Below, one piece after another: positions 8,841-16,033 of a DNA stretch of 64,000 bases. The stretch is from contig NZ_JACDXJ010000001.1 of assembly GCF_013520865.1 (NCBI RefSeq), positions 4,573,501-4,637,500 of the forward strand. The letters run 5' to 3'. Made by a program: the position numbers and the translations under genes. How positions within the stretch are numbered: the stretch's first letter is position 1; each line of letters begins with the position of its first letter. Source of the DNA: Microvirga mediterraneensis. Its GTDB lineage: Bacteria > Pseudomonadota > Alphaproteobacteria > Rhizobiales > Beijerinckiaceae. The notes under the pieces are model-generated. The model made no database searches. It was not told the origin of the DNA and saw only the letters and a list, made by a program, of their open reading frames with translations.

Positions 8841-9161
8841 TCAGCGGCCGGCGAGATAGCCGATGGGCTCCAGGGGCTTCTGGCCGATCCACATCAGCAG
8901 CGCGCCCAGCAGGAAGGCCGTGACCGAGGCGGGCATCTGCAGGACATAGGTGGCGATCGGATCCCACAGCCAGGGATAGCCGCGCTGCGCGATGCTTCCC
9001 TCGAGTTCGGCCAGCCCGTTGGGCGACAGAATGCCCGCCACCTTTCCGATGGACCCGAACGATACAGCATTGTTGACGATGGATCGGGTGCCGTCGATCA
9101 CCAGTCCGACGAACCCCGCCGCGATGAGCAGGAGGCCAAGGCTACGCGCTAGGAACTTCAA
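8841..9161 (-). CDS. Small integral membrane protein of unknown function
   Basis: A 106-residue protein with two hydrophobic segments, at residues 5-24 ([20 protein letters not shown]) and about 78-96 ([19 protein letters not shown]). Between them lies a soluble loop containing [12 protein letters not shown] and [16 protein letters not shown]. It starts at a TTG with GAGG nine bases upstream. I recognise the pattern as a conserved hypothetical protein of Hyphomicrobiales but can assign no function. It lies downstream of tRNA-Ser on the opposite strand. Confidence 0.75.
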   Translation of the reverse strand: MKFLARSLGLLLIAAGFVGLVIDGTRSIVNNAVSFGSIGKVAGILSPNGLAELEGSIAQRGYPWLWDPIATYVLQMPASVTAFLLGALLMWIGQKPLEPIGYLAGR

Positions 9162-9371
9162 GGGAAGATACCTCTATGAACAGAGGGGGAATTATCTAGA
9201 GCGTTTTGTCGCAATGGCAAAGGCGATTCCGGCTAAATTGTCACAAGTTCGGTCTTGCCTTTTCCCCCGGTTTGGCGATACACGAGCGCTCCGCCGACGA
9301 TGTCGCGGAGAACCGGACCGGCCCGTCCAGCAAGACGACGCCGCGGTTCCTGGGCCTTGAAGGCTCATGCT

Positions 9372-9461
9372 GGAGGGGTGGCCGAGTGGTTGAAGGCGCA
9401 CGCCTGGAAAGTGTGTATACGGGAAACCGTATCGCGGGTTCGAATCCCGCTCCCTCCGCCA
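9372..9461 (+). tRNA. tRNA-Ser (anticodon GGA)
   Basis: A class II tRNA with a long variable arm. The acceptor 5' GGAGGGG pairs with the 3' TCCCTCC (one G-T pair), followed by discriminator G and an encoded CCA. The anticodon stem CACGC/GTGTG closes a CTGGAAA loop with anticodon GGA, which reads UCC and UCU. The T arm is GCGGGTTCGAATCCCGC. Base composition drops just after the 3' end, which fits an integration hotspot, but no integrase is present. Confidence 0.95.
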
Positions 9462-9729
9462 TTATTTAAATTCCTGACATCGCAGGATTTTTTCGCGGCA
9501 TCTTCTCCTGAATGCCAGTGTTCAATTGTGGAGTAGCTGTTCTCTGTGCTCCTCTCTAAAGCGGCCTTGAAGGCGATTTCGCCTTCAATTCCGGGCCCCT
9601 TCTCCCCCCAAACCACCCAGGCGGGTTGTGGGACTAGCGGCGGCTCCTGCACAAATTCTGCAGAACAATCCTTAAATCCTGCGCAGCGTCTGTCATCTTT
9701 GTGCAAAGCAGCCTGTCAGCTTTGCCGGC

Positions 9730-9927
9730 ATGAACTCATCCGACCAATCGCCTCCCGTTTTACCCACCCGCCTTCTGAAAGATGGCTGGTGGCTCTTTCG
9801 GGAGAATGACAAACCGTCAGCCATTATCCTCACCTTTCCTGAAAGGCAGAAGGAGCAGTCTGAACGGAACGAGAGATCGGATGGGACCTCAGTTCACTCC
9901 TCACAAAGACAGGCCGATTTCCCATGA
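9730..9927 (+). CDS. Possible small leader protein of the DUF4153 operon
   Basis: A 65-residue open frame starting MNSSDQSPPVLPTRLLKDGW. Its stop overlaps the start of the next gene as ATGA, which suggests translational coupling. It has no membrane segment and no recognisable domain; the second half is charged and Ser/Gln/Glu-rich. No convincing Shine-Dalgarno sequence precedes it. I regard it as a candidate only: codon use resembles the downstream genes and the overlap is suggestive, but chance is not excluded. Confidence 0.4.
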   Translation: MNSSDQSPPVLPTRLLKDGWWLFRENDKPSAIILTFPERQKEQSERNERSDGTSVHSSQRQADFP

Positions 9928-11450
9928 CCGCTGCCCTGAAGCCTCTAGCCAATCTGGCCCATTCTACATTCAGCACAAAGCTAGCCTTGGCCCTCGTCAT
10001 TGCCGCATTCGGTGACTGGCTTTTCTACGATCATGGTGTCGGCCTATCGCTGGTCATCTTCTTGGCCATTCTTGCCGGTGCTGCATGCTTCATGAGCCCG
10101 AGCCGTGAGCGTCGCGGCCTGTTGATTGCCCCCATCCTCCTGACCATTGCGTTCCTGCCACTCCTCGAATCCACCGGGATCATTTCCATGTTCTTCGGTA
10201 TCTTGGGGACGGCCCTGGCCGCCGTCGTAGTAACGGGCGGCATCTCCAGGGGCTGGAATATTTTGGCAGCCTCAACACAAAGGCTGCTTCTCACCGGGGC
10301 ACTCCAAATCATCCCCGATTTTGTCCAGGCGAGACGGGAAGCCCAACGGCGAGGTCGCAAGTGGCTAAGATTGGAGGCCGTGTCAGGCTGGGTTATCCCA
10401 GTCCTATGCTGCGCCGTTTTCGTTGCCCTATTTGCCTCCGCCAATCCCTTGATCGAACAATGGTTGTCCGTATTCGATCCGTCTCGGCTGAGCTGGGAGA
10501 TCAATTTCGCACGGATGGCCGTCTGGATCATTCTGCTCGCTGTTATCTGGCCTTTCCTCTCGGTGCATCTGTGTGAGAAGCCATTGATCAAACAGAGCCT
10601 CTTGAGGGCCGATGCTCAGAATATTAAAGGCAGCAACCTCCTTTTCGGACCGGCAGCCATCCTGCGGTCGCTGGTTGTCTTCAACGTGTTGTTCGCCGTG
10701 CAATCCGGTCTCGACGCTGCTTATCTGTGGGGCGGGGCGACGCTGCCGGAAGGCATGACATATGCCACTTATGCACACCGCGGAGCCTATCCCCTGATCG
10801 TCACTGCGCTTCTGGCCGCCGGGTTTGTGCTAGCCGCCATGCGTCCTGGCGGAGCCGGTGAGCAATCGCCCATCATCCGACAGCTGGTTTACCTCTGGAT
10901 AGGGCAGAATGTCCTACTCTCGGTCTCCTCGATCCTGCGCCTCGAATTGTACGTCGCCACTTACTCTCTGACCTTGTTGCGTGTGGCAGCCTTCCTCTGG
11001 ATGCTGCTCGTAGCTGTCGGCCTCATGTCCATCATGGCTCGCATCGCCCTGCGGCGCTCCAACAGCTGGCTTGTTGGGGCCAATGTGCTTTCTCTTGCCC
11101 TCACTCTCTATGCCTGCAGCTTCGTAAACTTTGCCGCGGTTATTGCAAACCACAACTTATCTCAGAGGCGTGAAGCTATTCAGGGAACGCCCTTGGTTGA
11201 CACCGGGTATATCCGGACATTGGGTCCGCACGTCATCCCGGCCATCGACCGCTATATCGCACGCAAAAATCTGACCGCCCCCGACAGCCTTGTCCAATGG
11301 CGCAACCGGGCTGCGGCTGCCCATACCGAGCGCATGAAGGACTGGCGAGTCTGGACATTCCGCGACCTGCGCCTGAAACACTATCTCGCCAAGCGAATGG
11401 ATGGTAAAGCAACAGGTCTTGCGACGATCAATGAGTTCATCACACCCTAG
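9924..11450 (+). CDS. DUF4153/DUF4173-like polytopic membrane protein
   Basis: A 508-residue inner-membrane protein with about eleven to thirteen hydrophobic segments across residues 15-410, and a soluble C-terminal region (about 430-508: YIRTLGPHVIPAIDRYI, WRVWTFRDLRLKHYL). The layout matches DUF4153/DUF4173 proteins, whose function is unknown. The response regulator begins nine bases after its stop and the kinase overlaps the regulator, so the three genes form one operon. The protein may be the sensed or regulated membrane partner, by analogy with CreD beside CreBC, although it is not a CreD homologue by sequence appearance. GC is lower than in the genes left of the tRNA. Confidence 0.78.
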   Translation: MTAALKPLANLAHSTFSTKLALALVIAAFGDWLFYDHGVGLSLVIFLAILAGAACFMSPSRERRGLLIAPILLTIAFLPLLESTGIISMFFGILGTALAAVVVTGGISRGWNILAASTQRLLLTGALQIIPDFVQARREAQRRGRKWLRLEAVSGWVIPVLCCAVFVALFASANPLIEQWLSVFDPSRLSWEINFARMAVWIILLAVIWPFLSVHLCEKPLIKQSLLRADAQNIKGSNLLFGPAAILRSLVVFNVLFAVQSGLDAAYLWGGATLPEGMTYATYAHRGAYPLIVTALLAAGFVLAAMRPGGAGEQSPIIRQLVYLWIGQNVLLSVSSILRLELYVATYSLTLLRVAAFLWMLLVAVGLMSIMARIALRRSNSWLVGANVLSLALTLYACSFVNFAAVIANHNLSQRREAIQGTPLVDTGYIRTLGPHVIPAIDRYIARKNLTAPDSLVQWRNRAAAAHTERMKDWRVWTFRDLRLKHYLAKRMDGKATGLATINEFITP

Positions 11451-11459
11451 GAGACAGGA

Positions 11460-12161
11460 GTGGCACACCGGATCCTCGTCGTCGATGACGACCCGCATAT
11501 CCGCGAGGTTATCTGCTTTGCCCTCGAAAAAGGCGGGATGGCGACCTCGATTGCCCGCGATGGCAAGGAAGCGCTCAAACGCTTTCGAGAGACTAATCCG
11601 GACTTGATCGTGCTAGACATCGGCATGCCTGAGATGGATGGACTGGAGGTCTGCCGTCAGATTCGGAAGGAATCCGATGTCCCAATCCTGTTTCTCTCGG
11701 CGCGCGATGAGGAGATTGATCGCATCCTCGGTCTGGAGATTGGAGGCGACGATTACGTTACAAAGCCTTTTAGCCCACGGGAGCTCGTTACTCGCGTCAA
11801 TGTCATTCTCAGGCGCACCGCTGCGAAGGACGTACTGGCACCTGAATCGAAGCTCCTGTCTCAGGGGCAGCTATCAATGGACCCTCTCCGCCATACGGTT
11901 ATGTTCAATGGCTCCCCTATCACGCTTACCGCGATCGAGTTCATGATCGTGAAGAGTTTCCTCGCCCGGCCCGGGATCGTGCTGACACGTGAGCAGATTA
12001 TAGATGCTGCCTACAGCATTCAGATCTACGTTTCCGATCGGACAATCGACAGCCACATTCGTAACATCCGAGCAAAATTCACAGCGGCGGGTTGTGTCAG
12101 CATCATTGATACGGTCCATGGGGTAGGCTTTAGATTGGGCCTCTGTGAGGCCACCTTATGA
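11460..12161 (+). CDS. OmpR/PhoB-family response regulator
   Basis: A 233-residue two-component regulator. The receiver domain (1-120) shows the acidic pocket VDDD, the phosphoacceptor in IVLDIGMPEMDG, the Ser/Thr switch FLSARD and the conserved Lys in DYVTKPFSPREL. A winged-helix DNA-binding domain follows (about 135-228: LTAIEFMIVKSFLARPG, DRTIDSHIRNIRAKF, TVHGVGFRL). The GTG start has AGGAG at good spacing (11449-11453). Its stop overlaps the kinase start (ATGA). It probably controls this operon and targets not visible here. Confidence 0.93.
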   Translation: MAHRILVVDDDPHIREVICFALEKGGMATSIARDGKEALKRFRETNPDLIVLDIGMPEMDGLEVCRQIRKESDVPILFLSARDEEIDRILGLEIGGDDYVTKPFSPRELVTRVNVILRRTAAKDVLAPESKLLSQGQLSMDPLRHTVMFNGSPITLTAIEFMIVKSFLARPGIVLTREQIIDAAYSIQIYVSDRTIDSHIRNIRAKFTAAGCVSIIDTVHGVGFRLGLCEATL

Positions 12162-13744
12162 CAAGTCAGGTTGCAACCAAGTGGCGCCCGACCCTCGGAA
12201 TGATTGTGTTCGCTGTGCTCGCAACGGTGCTGGCCCTTCCTCTCGTCAGCTTGGTCTTCTTTCGGCTGTATGAGAACGAGCTCATTCGTCAAACTGAAGC
12301 GGAACTCATTGCACAAAGCGCTGCACTCGCAGCAATCTTTGGGCAGGAGGTAGAAGCAACGTCTGACATGAACCTATTGTCCGGTGCCCTGGTCAATCCT
12401 GTAGTCTCTGGTCATGGGGAATTTGATCACTTCCTTCAGCCATCTCTCGACTTGGCCCGCGACAATGTCCTTGGACCGCGACCGGAAGCTGCCCCATCCC
12501 TCAGGCCGCCTGCTGCTCCTCTGATCGCGATTGGCCAACGTCTACAGCGTATCGTGCAGCAGACACAATCCATAACCCTGGCAGGCTTCAGGCTACTCGA
12601 CACACAAGGTGTGGTAATCGCAGGCCGTGATGAAGTAGGTTTATCCCTAGGCCATATCGGAGAAGTCGAACAAGCTCTTCAGGGTCGCTATAAAGCGGTG
12701 CTGCGCGCGCGCATCTCCAACGAGCCGCCTCCACCGCTTTATTCGCTAAGCCGAGGCACGAGCGTTCGGATCTTCGCGGCCATGCCTGTTATCGTGCAAG
12801 GTCACGTGGTAGGCGCGATCTACGCATCCCGCACACCGAACAACATTATTAAGCATATTTATGATCAGCAGCGAAAGCTGATCCTTGCTGGCCTGTCGAT
12901 TCTTGGAGCAACGCTGATCATTGGCCTGATCTTCTCGCGCGCCATCACTAGGCCGCTCCATGCGCTTGTCGCACGAACGATCGAAGTGGGTCATGGCAGG
13001 CGTGAAGCATTGCAACCGCTTGCTCACCATGGAACCCGAGAGATCGCAGTTTTGTCTCAGAGCTTTATCGACATGGCCAAGCGTCTCCATAATCGCTCGG
13101 ATTATATTGCGACATTTGCGGCCCATGTGACACATGAACTTAAAACACCCCTCACTTCGATTCAGGGTGCAGCGGAGCTATTGCGGGATGATGCCGCTGC
13201 TGCATCAGGCTCTATGACTCCTCCGGAGCGGCTCCGCTTCCTCGACAACATCATTGCCGATACCTCTCATCTAACGCTCATGCTCCATCGACTGCGTGAG
13301 CTTGCCCGTGCTGAAAATCCACCTGTTGATGGGCAGACGAATCTCGCGACGGTTATTGCTGAGCTAAAGAATAGCTTTCCCGGCTTGAATATCAGAATCG
13401 ATGGATCAATCGATTACCACGTCTCAATTTCTGCGGAGAACTTATCTATCGTATTCTCCCACCTCGCGGATAATTCCACTCGCCATTGCGCGCATACGCT
13501 CTGGATATCTGCATTCGCAACCAATCATGTTGTCGTCATCTCCGTACATGATGATGGAGACGGCATATCTCAGGCCAATCAAGCTAGGATTTTTGAGGCA
13601 TTCTTCACGACACGCCGGGAGTCGGGCGGCACGGGAATGGGCCTCGGCATTGTCCAAGCCATGCTCCAGGCTCACCACGGATCGATTAGGCTTTTGCCCT
13701 CCGAGAAGGGCGCTACCTTTGAAATCCGACTGCCCGAGGCTTAA
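12158..13744 (+). CDS. HAMP-containing sensor histidine kinase
   Basis: A 528-residue membrane kinase paired with the preceding regulator. TM1 lies near residues 14-36; a periplasmic sensor region of about 200 residues contains LAGFRLLDTQGVVIAGR, like CreC/CHASE-type sensors. TM2 is near 245-265 (LILAGLSILGATLIIGLIF), then a HAMP region, the H-box HVTHELKTPLTSIQGAAELL, an N-box in which HLADNSTRH replaces the usual NLLDNA, and the G1/G2 boxes DDGDGIS and GGTGMGLGIVQAML. All catalytic residues appear present. A four-base overlap with the regulator gene indicates coupling. Confidence 0.92.
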   Translation: MTSQVATKWRPTLGMIVFAVLATVLALPLVSLVFFRLYENELIRQTEAELIAQSAALAAIFGQEVEATSDMNLLSGALVNPVVSGHGEFDHFLQPSLDLARDNVLGPRPEAAPSLRPPAAPLIAIGQRLQRIVQQTQSITLAGFRLLDTQGVVIAGRDEVGLSLGHIGEVEQALQGRYKAVLRARISNEPPPPLYSLSRGTSVRIFAAMPVIVQGHVVGAIYASRTPNNIIKHIYDQQRKLILAGLSILGATLIIGLIFSRAITRPLHALVARTIEVGHGRREALQPLAHHGTREIAVLSQSFIDMAKRLHNRSDYIATFAAHVTHELKTPLTSIQGAAELLRDDAAAASGSMTPPERLRFLDNIIADTSHLTLMLHRLRELARAENPPVDGQTNLATVIAELKNSFPGLNIRIDGSIDYHVSISAENLSIVFSHLADNSTRHCAHTLWISAFATNHVVVISVHDDGDGISQANQARIFEAFFTTRRESGGTGMGLGIVQAMLQAHHGSIRLLPSEKGATFEIRLPEA

Positions 13745-14709
13745 ACCGACAGCCTCCGAGTGCTTCTTGAGTAAAAACTTACCTCATGTTCATGCTTTAA
13801 GGATCGCGGCATCTCGATCCCCATGCGCTATCCAGAACAGCTTACTCAGGTTCCGTGAACGCACTTACCGGAAATTCGCAGCCTTGAACCATCTGGCAAT
13901 CGCTGCCGGCAGGAGTGCGACCGAGCTGTGAGACAGGGCTAACCAAGATTGGCTGCATCGTGTTTTAATATAATATATTATGTGCGGTTGCACACACCAT
14001 CATACGCGGCACATCCTGACTTTCTTCCTGCGTGTGCATGAGGCTGATACGCTGGCCTGGTGTAAGCGATTTCATGGTGAGCCGTGCCCCGCCACAACCC
14101 TAGCTTGGACGAGCAGTGCTGCAAGGTTGAGGCGGCGCAAGAGCAACTGGCCCGCCATGAGAGATTGAGCCGGATCGCCCTGCTTTTGATCCTGCTCTTG
14201 GCCCTCGGCCTTCTGACTCTGGTACTGGGTCATCTCCGGCATTAGCCGTCGCCACAGACATGGGCGGCGCTGGCCACGGCGGCGGTCTTGTGAACGGGGA
14301 AGCTTGAACCTCCTGAAAAGGTGTCCAGGCGCGAGAAGCGGCGGCCGCGCCTTCATTAAGCGCCGGAGGAGCGCTGAGGGTCTGTGGTCAGGTGTGGGCT
14401 ACGGTCTCCTGCGGTTCGCCCAGACGACGGTTCCATAGCGTCCCGTGCGGGCTGATCAGGCCCCTCACCCAGGATCAATGCTCCTTCTTCAATAACATGA
14501 CGGCGCCGATAGAGGAGCTTGCTCAGCCGTGAGAGGTTCAAGTCAATGTTCAGTGCGTGGCGAACTTGGCGCTCATCCATCCGTGCCACGCTCTGCATCG
14601 GACCACCGATGCAGATTTACAACGTCCCGTCGAAACATCGCGAGCGGTCAATCCACGCCACACCTTGGCCATAAAGGGGCTGGCATTAAGGTCAGCATTA
14701 TTGACCCAA
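13745..14709. other. Intergenic region, 13.7-14.7 kb
   Basis: Nearly 1 kb without a confident gene. Around 13965-13982 is a very AT-rich run (TTTTAATATAATATATTATG). One possible small membrane ORF (14084-14245) is listed separately. The rest shows no recognisable domain in any frame and may be degraded DNA at the margin between the two-component operon and the cell-wall genes. Confidence 0.4.
14084..14245 (+). CDS. Possible single-span small membrane protein
   Basis: A 53-residue frame from a GTG at 14084 to TAG at 14243-14245. A charged, Cys-containing head (DEQCCKVEAAQEQLARHERL) precedes one strongly hydrophobic segment (IALLLILLLALGLLTLVLG) and a short basic tail (HLRH). An in-frame stop two codons upstream limits the start to this GTG, whose ribosome-binding site is weak. 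The head-plus-helix pattern resembles real small membrane proteins, but nothing else supports expression. Confidence 0.33.
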   Translation: MPRHNPSLDEQCCKVEAAQEQLARHERLSRIALLLILLLALGLLTLVLGHLRH

Positions 14710-15423
14710 ATGGAGAAGAAATTGCCGTTTTCCCTGAGCCGGCGGATGTTCCTTGCCGGGATGCCACTGTCGCTGACTGCCTGCGTATCAGCCGGTCGGA
14801 CTGCCCTGCCGTCAAGGCCTGCCATCAGCCCTGCCGTCACCGCTATGTATGCCGCGCTGCCAGATGAGCGATTTCCGGTTCCCGCAATCGACGTCAGCCA
14901 AGTTCCTCCGCAATACATCCGGCAGGTCGTTGACTTCCAGGGTCCGGAGCAACCTGGAAGCATTGTGGTCGATCCCTCGCGGCGGTTCCTTTACCTCGTC
15001 CAGGAGAACGGGACGGCGCTCCGCTACGGCTGCGGCGTCGGCAAGGCCGGCTTCGACTATCAGGGCAGTGCCGTGGTCGGACGCAAGGCCGCGTGGCCGC
15101 GCTGGACGCCCACGCCGAACATGATCAAACTCGAGCCGGGACGCTATGGTCCGTACGCCGGCGGCGTGGAGGGCGGCCTCGACAATCCCCTCGGTGCGCG
15201 GGCTCTCTACTTGTACCACGATGGCCGCGACACGCTCTACCGCATCCACGGCACGAACGAGCCCGACACCATCGGCCACTCCGTCTCAAGCGGGTGCATC
15301 CGGCTGTTCAACCAGGACATCATCGACCTGCATCGTCGGGTACCTGTTGGTACGAGCGTCACGGTGCTGAATGCCGACGCCGGAGACAGGACGATGCCGT
15401 CCGCATCTGCTGTGGGCGTCTGA
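14710..15423 (+). CDS. L,D-transpeptidase (YkuD domain)
   Basis: A 237-residue periplasmic enzyme forming 3-3 cross-links or attaching proteins to peptidoglycan. The N-terminus has a twin-arginine-like start and hydrophobic stretch (SRRMFLAGMPLSLTAC) ending in a lipobox-like Cys. The YkuD domain spans about residues 80-225: GSIVVDPSRRFLYLVQENG, RIHGTNEPDTIGHSVSSG and the catalytic SSGCIRL with the nucleophilic Cys. A longer in-frame start at 14557 would add non-conserved residues; the ATG at 14710 places the signal at the N-terminus. Length and motifs match alphaproteobacterial ErfK/YbiS/YcfS/YnhG-type proteins. Confidence 0.9.
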   Translation: MEKKLPFSLSRRMFLAGMPLSLTACVSAGRTALPSRPAISPAVTAMYAALPDERFPVPAIDVSQVPPQYIRQVVDFQGPEQPGSIVVDPSRRFLYLVQENGTALRYGCGVGKAGFDYQGSAVVGRKAAWPRWTPTPNMIKLEPGRYGPYAGGVEGGLDNPLGARALYLYHDGRDTLYRIHGTNEPDTIGHSVSSGCIRLFNQDIIDLHRRVPVGTSVTVLNADAGDRTMPSASAVGV

Positions 15424-15465
15424 CCAACACACTTCTGCCCTAAACCAATGTAGATTGACCTTAGC

Positions 15466-15652
15466 AATGAGCGGGAGAGAGCCAGCACGCTGGCCGCCGA
15501 AGGAGCAACTGCCCCGGAAACTCTCAGGCACCCAGGACCGCTTCGTTGCCCAACACTCTGAAAAGTGGAGCACTGCGCTCCCGCCCATGGTGAAAGTCGC
15601 GGCTGCCCTGTGCGTCCCGACGAAACTCTCAGGCCAATGACAGAGGGGGCTC
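15466..15652 (+). promoter_or_regulatory. Glycine riboswitch (gcvT class), tandem aptamers
   Basis: The RNA would carry the hallmark core of the glycine riboswitch. Aptamer 1 has GGGAGAG (15473-15479), CCGAAGGAGCAACTGCCCC, then AACTCTCAGGCACCCAGGACCG and CACTCTGAAAAGTGGAG. A linker leads to a second copy with AAACTCTCAGGCC and AATGACAGAGGGGGC. The second aptamer lacks an obvious CGAAGG segment and may be the shorter form or decayed. Binding of glycine is known for the family. What it controls here is unclear: no gcvT, gcvP or glycine transporter follows, and the next gene on this strand is a PBP1A-type enzyme about 380 bases on. Confidence 0.85.
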
Positions 15653-16033
15653 CTTCCGCAGCATCGCCTGCGGACCGTAACGGAGCCTGCAGAATGCGCC
15701 ATCCCGAGCATCCACAAGTCATGATGCATCTCGTTCATCCCGACCACGGGCGAAGAAGTCCATGGGACGCATCCGGCCGCACGTGAGCCGCTTACACACC
15801 GCAATTCACTTGAGAACGCCAGCCGAGTGTCTCCGCGGCGCCTCGCGCATCCGACGCCCGGCATGGTCTCGCGCGCATCACATGATGAGCGAAGGATGAC
15901 GGCTACCTGCTCGAACGAGCCGCTAGACCTCGTCCTGTGTGAGAAGCACGCCGGCGTTCTCATCCTCATTCGTCATTGAGCGGCTTCCTTTCGCGCAAGC
16001 GGAAAGGGCCTGCCCGAAACTCAGGTGTTCAGA
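15653..16033 (+). other. Region between riboswitch and PBP gene
   Basis: About 380 bases. Immediately after the aptamers a hairpin TCCGCAG - 6 nt - CTGCGGA (15555+100, i.e. 15655-15674) is enclosed by GGCTCC (15648-15653) and GGAGCC (15682-15687). It may be part of the expression platform, but no T-run follows. A 30-codon frame (ATG at 15694) has no recognisable features. No intact gene is visible before 16034. Confidence 0.4.

Noticed and set aside
8841..9161. Assignment of the small membrane protein to a cytochrome b6f subunit (PetM-type)
   Set aside because: Such automatic labels occur for similar proteins, but nothing in the sequence supports a photosynthetic cytochrome role.
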